Source of the DNA: Cenococcum geophilum 1.58
Lineage: Eukaryota; Ascomycota; Dothideomycetes; Gloniales; Gloniaceae
Length of the DNA: 64,000 bases
Reading direction: 5' to 3'
NCBI GenBank assembly: GCA_001692895.1
Contig: KV748223.1
Location: 1,054,001-1,118,000, forward strand
A model generated the notes under the pieces. The model made no database searches. It saw only the letters and a list, made by a program, of their open reading frames with translations, and was not told the origin of the DNA. This document shows, in pieces, positions 38,333 through 48,130 of this stretch. The position numbers and the translations under genes are program-made. Positions within the stretch are counted from its first letter, which is position 1; each line of letters begins with the position of its first letter.

Positions 38333-38945
38333 TAGCTAAGTCCCAGTAGGCGTAGTCTTTATAGCTTTAATTGCTTATATCTAGTAGCCTTACCTTTTAG
38401 CTTAAGGTTCTTTTAGCACGGCTATTAATAGTATATCTACTAACGGTATATCTACTAGCGCCTCTATCTATTACGGGATTAAGCTAGTATACGTCAGCCT
38501 AGGCGAGCGCTATAGCTTCCCCTTTGCTAGCGCCGCCGCAGCTATAGCCGCAGCCGCAACTATAGCTACAGCCGTAACTATAGCCATAGTAAGGGCCTAA
38601 GTCTAAGCAGCCGCCCGTATATTATATGTGCCGCGTAATAAAGTCCGTACGGGCCCTTTAGCGTAAGTAAACTAAAGGGCTTAGAGGTAATCCTTTTATA
38701 GCAGCGCTAGATTCTAAATGGGGTAGTAAATAGTGGGCTAGCCAGTAGAACGAGCTTTAATGGTATTCCCTACGACTTAAGGTTATTAAGGAGACTGAGC
38801 GGATCGCGTAGGCCTAGAGGGCTAGCGAGGAAGCGGCTATATAGTAGGTTAATCTACGGTAGGAGCAGATGCAGTACTTACTAGATTAGCTTTATAAACG
38901 GCTTTAAGCAGGTAGAAAAGCTTGTAAATAGTATATATCTCTAAA
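38333..38945 (+). mobile_element. Crypton-like element 1, GCR1_C part
   Basis: Continues the frame broken at 32984. After a Gln/Pro-rich linker built of a gccgcagctata-like repeat (about 38520-38590), the frame reads AALDSKWGSK then NELQWYSLRLKVIKETERIA near 38690-38800. This is the GCR1_C domain often fused to NDC10-like recombinases in fungi. The stop near 38938 probably ends the protein. Function in a living copy would be DNA binding; this copy is broken by RIP. Confidence 0.75.
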
Positions 38946-39592
38946 ATACTAAGGGGTCTTCTATTAAGTCTTCTATTAAAACCTTTATCTATAGCCCCTA
39001 GGGGCTTATTTTAGTGCGGTATAAGTTTAGTAGGGTGCTTATATTGTTAAATTAAGGTTATAGAGCTAAAACTCTATATATTGCTTATTTTCTATATAGG
39101 TGGTTAAAGAGATTTTAAGGAACTTTAACCGACGGTTAAAGTTACCTAATTGGTTAGATTCCTGCTAAGAGATTTCTCCTATAAGTTTTATTACGTAATA
39201 TCGTTACGGGCTTATTTTCTAACACTCTCCTTTAAGCTTAGTTAATAATACCGCTATATACACTATATATAGGGGTATAAGGTTACTTAATAAGGGTTAC
39301 TAAAGCTTCTTTAAGGTAGAATAAGTGTCTAATAAGGAGTTACGCCCTCCCTAATATCTATCACATATTGGGGGGGCTGATTTGGCGCGGTTACGACCCG
39401 GGTTAATACGAGGTTAGGGCTACCCCTACTAATAACACGCCCGAACCCCGCACGAGGTCGCGCAGCGACCGCCCCCGAGTACTTTCGCACACGATTTTAG
39501 GCGAAAAGGTATATAATTTATGTTAGATTGGTACTTCTGGGCGGTCGCGTAATGTTACTCTAAATTTATAACACCTAAACGGGCTCTATTCC
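38946..39592. other. Spacer with a 9-bp palindrome and a GC-rich block
   Basis: No gene seen. A short perfect hairpin, ctttaaccg-a-cggttaaag, lies at 39123-39141. From 39369 (ggggggctgatttggcg) to about 39500 the DNA is GC-rich and looks unmutated. A similar ggggggggtgatatttgg lies at 43677-43694 beyond Crypton-like element 2, so the two may mark that element's outer borders. Confidence 0.4.
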
Positions 39593-39832
39593 TATATTAA
39601 GGCGTCTTAGTTACTATAGTATAGTCCTATATTAAGACGTCTTAGTCACTATAGTATAGTCCTATATTAAGACGTCTCGGTTACTAGTATAATCCTATAT
39701 TAAGACGTCTTAGTTACTATAGTATAGTTATATATTAAGGCGTCTTAGTTACTGTAGTATAATCGTATACAGGCGTCTTAGTTACTGTAGTATAGTTATA
39801 TATTAAGGCGTCTTAATTACTATAGTAAAATA
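39593..39832. repeat. 35-bp minisatellite, seven units
   Basis: Seven copies, 33-36 bp each, of tatattaaggcgtcttagtt plus actatagtatagtcc. Units differ by single bases (aggcgtct/agacgtct) and a few short deletions. There are no distinct spacers, so it is not a CRISPR-like array. Confidence 0.9.
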
Positions 39833-39889
39833 ACTATTTAGATATTCTTATAAAGCTAATCTAAAGAATGCTAACCTCGTAGCTATTCC

Positions 39890-42800
39890 AGCTGGTTGAT
39901 AGCCTATCTCTTATCTCTTGCCGTACCGTCTTCTACACGCCGTCTTATATCCTTAATTATCCTACGGCGACGGCTGTAGAATATAGCCTCGCTATTAACC
40001 TACTAGTATACCCCCTAGCAGCGATTAAAAGCTTTAATTAACGGCCCACCTACTAGCCCTAAAGTCTACTTAGCCTAGAGCTAGAACACTAAATTACCGC
40101 CCTAAAGCATCTTATATTTCCTTAGCGGTGCTTATAAATTAAGAATAAATAGGAAAGGCTAAGCGTTAGCCTGTGGTAGCTGCGGCGGGGGTATAGTAGA
40201 CGTTATGGTAAACGGCTAAGTAGGCTTTGTGGTAGGCTCTATAGTAGGCTCTACAGCAGTAAACAGTTAAGAACCCCTTAGTATCTCTATAGGGGTTAAA
40301 TATACAAAAAAGGGTTTATCTAAAGATAGAATCTAGCTAGACTTGCTATTAAGCAAGCAAGCCAAGCCAGAAAGCCTTAGCTTGCTAGCTTAAAACTTTT
40401 CGCACCTAAAGCTAGCTTACTTAGCTTAATAGGTCAAAACAGTCGGCTTGCTTAGCTTGCTTAAAGGCTTGCTTAATTTTATAAATATTTTAGAGTAATA
40501 TATAAAATTAAGCCCCCTAACCACTAATTGGCTAAAAAGCTCCTCTACAGCCCTGATTTATAGTCATTAAAATATAAGATAGCATAGAGATAATATAATA
40601 AGGAAGTTCGCGTAGCTAAGGATGTCTATTATAAGGCTTAGCATAGTAATGAGGAAGGTTTCGCTAGGAAGGCTTTAGTAGGAAGGCTTTAGTAGAAAGA
40701 TCCTACTGTTAACTCTAACAGTTAGCTACTAATTATACTAATCCCGGTAAACTTATTACCTTATCTATAAGATCCTTAAAGCCTATTCTTAAATAGCTGC
40801 GATTATACTATAAAGCAGTAATAATATTAGGGCGAAGCTTTAAGAAACGCGGTTCTAGTAGATCACTAGCTTCACCAAATACCTATTCGCAGTCGTCGCT
40901 TATAGCCAGTATAGTTAATATATTAAGAGCCATCTATGCAAGCTTCAGCCAAGTAGTTTGCTAATAGGTAATCGTCTAGTAGTAGCGGCAGAGTTTTTTA
41001 AGCTTTATATTTGTTAGACGCGTCAATAGAGCTTTAAGCCACGCAGCTAGTATATTACCTAAATAGTCCTATTTACTCTATTTGCATACTTAGAAATATC
41101 TAAAATCGTTTATCTATAACACCAAAATCTATTATAAACTTTAGATCTCTACTAAAATTATATATATATATTTCCTATTAAGCGGGTAAGCAAGCAAGCA
41201 AGTAGGCCCTCTTTTAGCTTGCTGGCTTGCCCAAATTAGGCCCTTCGGCTTACTGGCTTACTTAATTACTAATTAAGTAAGCCAAGTAAGCTATTAAGCC
41301 AGCTTGCTTAATAGCAAGTCTAAATCTAGCCGTTAACGTATTTAGGAACGGACTTAGGTATAAATATAGGGCCGTTTAAAGACGGACGTACGGACTCCGT
41401 AGGCCCTATTTAGATGCCCATCTTCCCTTACTAAATCTATAAGGTATAAATAATGCTAATAACCTTTTTATCTCGCTAAGGCGTTCTAAGATTATCTACA
41501 CGCGTAATTAAACCCCCTTTATTTTAGAGATTGCGGCCTTATATCTTAGCTTAGTTACGGCCTTATAGGCGGGCCAGTATTTCCGTATTATTAGCTCATT
41601 TAGCGTAACTACGTTAGCTAGTAAGCTTTCTACCTACGCGGTAAACCTCTAGTACTCCTTATAGCTAAAGAGGGGGTCCTTTTATAGGGAGTAGAGCGGG
41701 AACTGCTTATATAGGATTACTAAGTCCTATAATAGGATTACCCTAAGCATATAGAGGAGGCGTAGAAATCCTAAGCCTATAAGGTTAAGCTATATAACCT
41801 TATTATCAGCCCTACCTAGGTAGTAGGCCTTTATACGTTTTAGCCAAATATTAGTCTTAGGCTATATCTTTAAATAAAGGGCCTTCTTTGGCACCTCTTA
41901 TATATATAGGAGAAAGTAGCCCTTTCCTTCCTTTAAGAAGCCGGCGATTAACCGTATAAACGCATAGGGTAGGTAGCTAAGGTAGGCTCCTATTATCGCA
42001 TCTATATTCCAGCATCTAGCCCGTCTAATTTAGGTCTTCTTAACGCCGCTAAGCTTAGTATACTGGACGCTCTGCTTATAGGCAATATAGGTTTTCTCTT
42101 TTAAGTAAATTCCTACCCCCTAAAACATCTTTTTATTTTATTTAAATTGCGTATAATAGCTTAGCGGCCGTTATAGTACTTTAATACTACCAGGGAAGAC
42201 GTATAGGTTATAATAGTCCTCCAGCTATTAAAAGGATAGGAAGCTCTTAGCGCTATCTTTACCCTAGTGGTTAAAGAAGTAAAAAGACATTATAGAGAGG
42301 GGGTGGAGGATAGGGTTAGCGTTCCATATATAGCCTATATACTTAACCTTACCATACTAATTCTACTTCCCTTATATTATTAACATAATTATACACGGCG
42401 CTAACTCGTCTAGTTTAAGCCCTTTATTCTCTAGTTTAATAAAAATAAGGTTAGTAAGCTAAACATCTTATCTACTTTTACTATGGGTAATGGTAGTATA
42501 GCCTAAGGAATAGGTTAGAAAACGGCAGCTATATAGACTGGATAGGGTATATACGAACCTAATAAATGCTTAGCTATAGTTTAAAGGTAAGACTTAACTA
42601 AACCTAGTATCTTAGAGCCNNNCTNNTAGNACTAAGTAATNACCTTTTTAAGCNCTTTAANNTTATAGCCGCTAGTAATTATAAATAGGCCTTAATTAAT
42701 AAAGTTAACGCGTTAAATCCGGTCCTTATTACGGCGGACGCTGTCTAGTACTACTAAGAGCTTTACCCCCTATAGCGGCTATAAGGTCTTACCTTCCAAC

Positions 42801-43560
42801 TACTATATATAAAGCTTAGTAATAGTAAAGATATAGCTATTTATAACTAAGTATCGGACTATTTTATTAAATAGGGCGTCTAGGGCCTCCTTATCCTATA
42901 TCTCCCCTTCCTCCTTTATAGCTTCCTCCCCTATACCTACGGCTGCCCCTATAGCTACCCCTACGGCTGCCTTCCCCCCTAGCTACCTTAGCCGCTTAAC
43001 CGTCTTCTACCTTTTCTTTACCCGCTCGCTATCTTTCCATATCTCTTTCTATTTTAACTTCCATTTTTAATAGCTAGCAGCCTATAATTCTTAGTTAATA
43101 ACTTACTACTCTAAAAATAGGTAAAGCTTATCTTCTATTACCTAGGCGCCGTCCATATTACCTTCTAGTTTTATATACTAGTCTTCCTACTCTTTCTACT
43201 TTAGCTTATACGCCCTTATAGTATTTTTTAAGCGCTAGGCCTTATGAATATTGTATAGCCGTGCTGTTTGGGCCTTAAATTCGCTCTAGAGGCTATAGGG
43301 GGAGAAGGCTAGGGGGGCTTCTGTCGACCGTAAAGTGGACCATAAGGTAAGGAGATTCTTAAAATACTCTATATCCGTAAGAGGTAAGGGGGAAACGCAT
43401 AAGCGCGGCGCGGGTAAATAATGCTACTAAACGCGTAAATATTAAAGGAGGAGAAGAAGAAGAGGGCTCTATATTATATAATTATAATTACGGTAGGCCT
43501 TTCTATATAAAATTAGAAGCCCTATACGAGCTAGTGCGGGCACAAGGACAAGAGAGGGTT
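39890..43560 (-). mobile_element. Crypton-like element 2 (NDC10 + GCR1_C), split by hAT
   Basis: Minus strand. Near 41960-42200 the reading gives LSYYTQFK, then KEKTYIAYKQSVQYTKLSGV and RRARCWNIDAIIGAYLSYLP, the Tyr-recombinase half of the NDC10_II family. FYFFNH lies near 42265 and an N-terminal region extends beyond 43300. The expected His of the His-x-x-Arg motif reads Tyr and its Arg reads Tyr, both RIP-type changes. After the hAT insertion the GCR1_C domain appears at about 39900-40150 (NSEAIFYSRRRRIIKDIRRR). Pieces are in different frames and hold many stops. Sequence differs enough from element 1 to be another subfamily. N runs lie at 42620-42662. Confidence 0.75.
40338..41322. mobile_element. 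Small hAT element with perfect TIRs and 8-bp duplication
   Basis: 985 bp. The termini are perfect 21-bp inverted repeats (40338-40358 and 41302-41322, beginning tagacttgctattaagcaag) and both sides carry the 8-bp duplication aatctagc (40330-40337 and 41323-41330), diagnostic of hAT transposition. Subterminal arrays of aagcaagc/ggcttgctt occur at both ends, probable transposase binding sites. No transposase is evident; the interior has stops in all frames, so it was mobilised in trans or is a decayed internal deletion copy. It lies in the linker between the recombinase and GCR1_C regions of Crypton-like element 2. Confidence 0.9.
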
Positions 43561-43790
43561 GGAAAATGGATCGTTAAGGCGACGGTGAGGTCGAAGGCGC
43601 GCTGAGGCCCTCTATACTAACCTAGTACTAACCTAGGCCTTAAAAACGCGTCCGAAAAGTAGGGGCCACCACCAAAGGGGGGGGTGATATTTGGACGATA
43701 GTCGCGGACCTTGGGGGGTCGTGCGTAACCCGAGGTTATGCCAAGCCTAACCCGGACCTCCGATACCTTTCTATAGAGGCGATAAATGTT
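43561..43790. other. Border between transposon block and the mlh1 island
   Basis: GC-rich and increasingly unmutated to the right. It contains a run of eight G (43677-43684) followed by tgatatttgg. No gene recognised. Confidence 0.4.
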
Positions 43791-44216
43791 GGCTACCTCA
43801 TCTAGAGCGGTTCAACTCGGCATATTGAGTGTATATAGGAATATTGTATTGCAATCGACAAATATCATCAACCTTATATTTCTCAGCATGCCTCTAGATC
43901 CTATTGATCCTATTGGCTAAGCCTTGTCGATAAATGTGTGGACGAATTTTACCGTTGCTGGGATATTTGCTTCAGAGATGGCTTTTTTTATTATTCTACC
44001 CGCAAAAGTGAACAAGTGTTTCAATGAACCGTCCAATGCATTGCTGCAAGTGCGAACCGCATCATAATATATCGCTCAGTGGCTTTCCGAATCAGCCGCC
44101 CATATCTATGGAATGCCGAGAGGAATCCTTTGAAACCATTCGGGGTGTACGATTTTCGGCATAATTTTAAAAACATTGTAACGTCCTCTGGAGTATTCAG
44201 GGAATTGCTGAACAGT
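43791..44216 (-). other. 3' flank of mlh1, probable 3' UTR
   Basis: Normal base composition. A minus-strand open frame at 44021-44260 overlaps the last codons of mlh1 in another frame and resembles nothing I know; I treat it as a shadow. No other gene seen. Confidence 0.5.
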
Positions 44217-46527
44217 TCAGCATCGTTCGAATACCCTGTATAAGCCCTTGAGATTGGCAACTTCCATAACGCCTTTTAGCAGACCTTTGGTAGCAACTAA
44301 TCTAGCCTTGAATGCTGGGAAGATGACATATTCAATTGCGCGGGTGAGCTGCTTCCTTCTTGCCACAATTTCTGGGCCTTCCGTTGCTGTGGTTTCCGCT
44401 CCGTCCTCGTCTGGTAATGGAGGATTCGGAAGTGATTCTGGCACGTAAAAACTGGCTAGTTCCCGAAGAAAGCTGTGGAAACAACCTTTTTCATCCGTCC
44501 AGTCAACATGAGGTCCTAGCCGTAGGAGGAACTGGGGGAGCTTGGCTAGTGAGGGCATGTATCCCTTAATCAAGATAGGAATTCCAAGCAAATTACCCTC
44601 CTCCGATATTTCCAAGGAGAAATACTCCGCAAGCATATCACGACGACTGACTAATTGATCCTTGACGATAGAAACGACTTCATCCCAGTCAACCTCGTCA
44701 TCAGTCTCAGCTACGTCCTTTTCGTGAGCTGCAGCAATACGCAAAAGATCTTTCAGATTCAAGGCAGGATCAAATCGAATGCTGCCGAAATTTCCAAAAT
44801 CGGTCAAGCCAACCTGGTAGAAGTATTCGTTGCAAACCATGCCATAGTCAACGAGATAGAGTTTTACTCCTCCCTGGATGGCTGCAATCCTTCTCCGCTC
44901 ATCTACTAGGCCAACGAATGTATGTCCCGCGAAGACGTCTGTCAACTCATTGTGCATATTATCCCGAACTTCTGCTCGGAGGTCCTTGACTGTAGTTAGC
45001 CGACAAAGCGTAGGTTCCTTCTCAGAATATTCGTATTCCATGTCGTCGATGGCTGTTTCGTCCTGAGGCGCAGAATCCGAAGGCGGATGCTGTCCAGCGG
45101 GGAGCATGGATGTTATCTTTCTAACACTAGCATCGGTTCGAACAAGATTGTTTTCATAGGGCCTTTTTGTCAATGTTTTCTGCGATGGAAACTTATGGGA
45201 AGGGCCAGCAGGTGTAGTGGGACCTGAGCTTCCCTGTCCCGAATCCCCCATTGGCGATGGTGCCACAGACGCTAGGGGAGCCCTGGCCCCTGGTAGTAAA
45301 CTTTGCGTCATGAAAGACCTGCTAGTGTCGACTTTACCTAGGCTTGCTCGAATTTCATCGCAAATGATTTCAATGATTTCGTCTTCGTTGAGAAAGTTGA
45401 CTTCTCGTTTTGTTGGATGAATATTGACATCGACGCGATGTGGGTCAATCTCCAGACTCAGATAGATGAATGGGTGCCCTCCTTTCGGAAGGAAGGTAGT
45501 ATAAGTCTGCTCAACGGCCTTCTTGATGGTTGATGATTCAACAGATCGATGATTGATGAAGAGCAAAAGAGTAGTCCGCTTGACGCTGTAATTTGCGTTA
45601 CTGATCCATCCCTCCGATTTGAAACCCCAGCGATCATTTGCGGCCTTAAATTCAATCAATTCGTTGGCAACAGGGCTGCCGTAAACTTGACGGATCCGGT
45701 CAACGGTCCCAGCAATTGCCGGCACGGAGATTCCCATGGTTGAATCACCATGTTTCTTACATGTGAATGATACTCCGCTGCAGTGAACAGCGTAACGGCC
45801 GACGAGATCAAGAATCTTCGCATACTCCTCACTCACGGAACGAAAAGCCCGCCGGCGAGAGGGAACGTTATAAAATAAATCCTCAACCTAAAAACAGTAA
45901 ATAAAATAGACTCAGGTGGAGACTAGTGCTAGCCCAACCGTTATTTGAGTTCCTTGACGACCAGCGACTGGCTTTGGGTCAGGACTCTGGCCTGGTTTCG
46001 GTGAGATGAGCTTTCCATCTGCATAATGAGCCCGCCAAGCGCAGCTCGATTCTTTCGTCCTTGTAGTGACGCTAAGATGAGCTATGTGGCTAATACTTGC
46101 CAGAGCTTCACCGCGAAAGCCGTACGTCCCGATTGAGGTCAGATCCTCAAACGCCTTCAGCTTAGAGGTAGTGAAACGCTCACAAAGGATGGCCAGATCT
46201 TCCCGCTACACACTGTTAGTATAGGAATACGTTAGTAATTACAATGCTTACATCTATACCGTGTCCGTTGTCTGTGATCTGCAGGAGCTTCAAACCACCA
46301 TCCTTAACCAGGATCTCGAGAGCAGTTGAGCCCGCATCAACAGCGTTCTCTATCAACTCTTTCAAAGCATGGACTGGAGCAACAATGATCTCGCCGGCGG
46401 CGATTTTGTTAACGACATCTTGGGATAGCGCTTTAATCCTTCGCGGTGCATCTGGTAGATGCACTTCATCTGCCTTCCGTTTGGTTCCTCGAGGAGCTTC
46501 GGACCCAATATCCATTGATTCTGCCAT
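44217..46527 (-). CDS. mlh1: DNA mismatch repair protein MLH1, three exons
   Basis: MutL homologue that pairs with PMS1 (MutL-alpha) in the nucleus to act after MutS homologues bind a mismatch. Exons are 46527-46252, 46205-45939 and 45887-44217, joined in phase 0, giving 737 residues, a usual length. The GHKL ATPase domain is complete: NKIAAGEII (40-48), [10 protein letters not shown] with Glu57, Asn61 and Asp64, DNGHG (86-90), GFRGEAL (121-127) and GTQIT (177-181). The transducer region holds [19 protein letters not shown] and [10 protein letters not shown] low-complexity Ser/Pro linker leads to the C-terminal PMS1-binding domain. It ends YRVFERC, the invariant MLH1 terminus that completes the PMS1 endonuclease site. 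Codon use is normal and no RIP-type stops occur. The start was chosen because the frame begins there and the family motifs follow at the usual distance; short upstream frames precede it. Confidence 0.96.
45888..45938 (-). other. mlh1 intron 2 (51 bp) with unusual donor
   Basis: Between ...GTQIT and VEDLFYN. Donor gttggg, acceptor ctgtttttag, both preceded or followed by a ggttg repeat. It contains an in-frame TGA, so retention would truncate the protein within the ATPase domain. The donor departs from the gtaagt consensus. Confidence 0.85.
46206..46251 (-). other. mlh1 intron 1 (46 bp)
   Basis: Donor gtaagc, branch-site-like ctaac in tatactaacag, acceptor gtgtgtag. Removal joins GHGID to [11 protein letters not shown], the normal MLH1 sequence. 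Confidence 0.92.
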
Positions 46528-46531
46528 CTTC

Positions 46532-46585
46532 CTAGGGTTCCACGACCACGGGATAAGAGTTCAAGCATATAATTGTGGGCTGCAT
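46532..46585 (-). other. Possible 17-codon upstream ORF in the mlh1 leader
   Basis: The minus strand reads [17 protein letters not shown] then TAG, ending four bases before the mlh1 ATG. A second upstream ATG (46568) opens a different frame overlapping the coding start. If transcription starts upstream of 46585 these could lower translation of mlh1. The transcript start is not known from sequence. Confidence 0.4.
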
Positions 46586-46638
46586 GATGTGAAAATGATG
46601 ATGATGTTCATACGTTCGGCGATCGAGGCGGCCGCGTA

Positions 46639-46646
46639 GTCACGTG
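46639..46646 (-). promoter_or_regulatory. CACGTGAC, possible bHLH (Cbf1-type) site
   Basis: The palindrome CACGTG with following AC lies about 115 bp upstream of the mlh1 ATG on its coding strand, in otherwise unmutated promoter DNA and between the gene and the inserted element. It is a short motif that could occur by chance. Confidence 0.35.
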
Positions 46647-46682
46647 CGGCTTCTTACAGTGGTTTTCTTTTGTCTCAGCATG

Positions 46683-46763
46683 CTCAGACCACATGGGACG
46701 CCGGATAAATCCGGCCCGATGGCACTAAACTAGTTTAGGCCATCTGTCCCTGTGTGGTCTGAG
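46683..46763. repeat. Left terminal hairpin of the MULE-like element
   Basis: Arms ctcagaccaca (46683-46693) and tgtggtctgag (46753-46763), extended by gggac/gtccc. The loop holds two more hairpins: ccggat-aa-atccgg (46701-46714) and gatggc-a-ctaaac-ta-gtttag-gccatc (46718-46744). The whole could form a branched cruciform. Confidence 0.85.
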
Positions 46764-47032
46764 ACACTTTGGCAGACGTTTATAAAGCACGTCGCTAAAT
46801 CCACATTGCTAATATTACGGATATTCACTTTTTATTATTATAACGAGTTTGGGCAGCTTGAAAAATCCATCGATTATATATTAAGCTCTGGCGAATCAAA
46901 TGGTCTATATAAAAAGTCTCCCTGCCTTCCCGTTCCTNACATTAATTTTAAAATAGCCGTNACATGGTTTGCCAAAGTNTACAATACGAGAATTCTGCCA
47001 AATTTTCCAAGAACTTACAGCCCTCAATTTTT

Positions 47033-47117
47033 ACTGCCCTGCTACTGCCCTACTACTAACCTGCTACTACCCTACTACTACCCTACTACTGCCCTACTGC
47101 TGCCCTACTGCTGCCAC
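47033..47117. repeat. Low-complexity ctactgccctac array
   Basis: About seven imperfect copies of a 12-bp unit such as ctactgccctac inside the MULE-like element. Plus-strand frames through it are repeat translations with no family resemblance. Confidence 0.7.
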
Positions 47118-47340
47118 TACTGCCATTACTGCTACTGCTGCCATACCGTCCCCTACTCTAGCTGCTTTAGCCACTACCATCTAGGCTACTAGCAACCATC
47201 CTAGCCGTTATTAGTTATATAACTGCGTCCGCTTAGACCTTTAGTATAGAGCTTTTTTATTGGTTATATAGCAAATCTCGCAAGTTTTAAACCGGCTAAG
47301 TTAGAAGGGTTGGCGTGGCTGGTTACAACTAGAGCAATAG

Positions 47341-47565
47341 CACGGAGGCTACTGCAGAGACTGCGGAGACCGCTACGGAGATTGCTGCGGAGATTGCTGT
47401 GGAGATTACTGCGGAGGCTGTTGTGGAGGCTATTACGGAGGCTATTGCGGAGGCTGTTACGGAGGCTATTGCGGAGGCTATTGCGAAGGCTGTTGCGGAG
47501 GCTGTTATAGAGGCTGTTGCAGAGGTTACTGTAGAGGCTGCTGCCGAGGTCGCTGTTGGGCCTAC
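47341..47565. repeat. Low-complexity gcggaggctatt array
   Basis: About eighteen imperfect copies of a 12-bp unit such as gcggaggctatt. One plus frame gives EAIAEAVTEA-type repeats, another Arg/Leu repeats; neither looks like a gene. The minus strand resembles the Gln/Pro-coding tract at 7000-7110. Confidence 0.75.
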
Positions 47566-48036
47566 TTCTTCTCCTTCTGCCTATTGTAATACTATTTATA
47601 GCTAGTTAATCTGTCACGGCTACAATGCTGCTATTACTAGAGAAGTGGTGTAAAACTACCACGTAACGCTTATAGATATTAATAAAGACCATTTGTATGT
47701 TAAATACGTGCGCCCAACGTCTTAAATTTGAATTCTAGTCGCATTAGATGCACTAGTACACAATACAGATGTCCCAGATATCTACCGTTCGATCGAAAGC
47801 TTGAGAAGACTGGTTCCTGCTAAATAAAATAGGGGTTTCTTCCACGCCTTTTAGATGCACCCATGGCCGGCAGTTGGTTCTGGAAAATCCATCGATTAGA
47901 GAGCTGATAAAGGTGACTCTAATACAGGTATTAACAGGATAATAGATGTGGCGGTTACTTACATTAATTTCGTTAAAGTTAATGATTTGCCTCATACAAA
48001 TAAAGCGGCTCGGCTTCCAAAAGCTTGCCAAAGTGG

Positions 48037-48130
48037 CTCAGACCAAGAAACAGATCGATCGATCGAATAGGTTAGCTTGCGGATATTCGATTATCCGCGC
48101 AGCGGATATTCATCGGTTTCTTGGTCTGAG
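48037..48130. repeat. Right terminal hairpin of the MULE-like element
   Basis: A perfect 15-bp stem, ctcagaccaagaaac (48037-48051) with gtttcttggtctgag (48116-48130). The loop holds gatcgatcgatc and a smaller hairpin gcggata/tatccgc (48079-48098). Stem bases differ from the left hairpin beyond the shared ctcagacca, yet pairing is kept. Confidence 0.85.

Noticed and set aside
39593-39832. CRISPR-like array
   Set aside because: Units are contiguous with no variable spacers, and the genome is fungal; it is a minisatellite.
44021-44260. 79-residue minus-strand frame at the end of mlh1
   Set aside because: Overlaps the MLH1 terminus FERC in another frame; more likely 3' untranslated sequence.
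44248-45743. Plus-strand frames opposite mlh1
   Set aside because: Antisense shadows of exon 3; no motifs.
46362-46568. Alternative mlh1 start at 46568
   Set aside because: It opens a frame different from the MLH1 motifs.
47753-48031. 92-residue minus-strand frame inside the MULE-like element
   Set aside because: No recognisable transposase or host motif; not reported as a gene, though it is the longest unmutated frame in the element.
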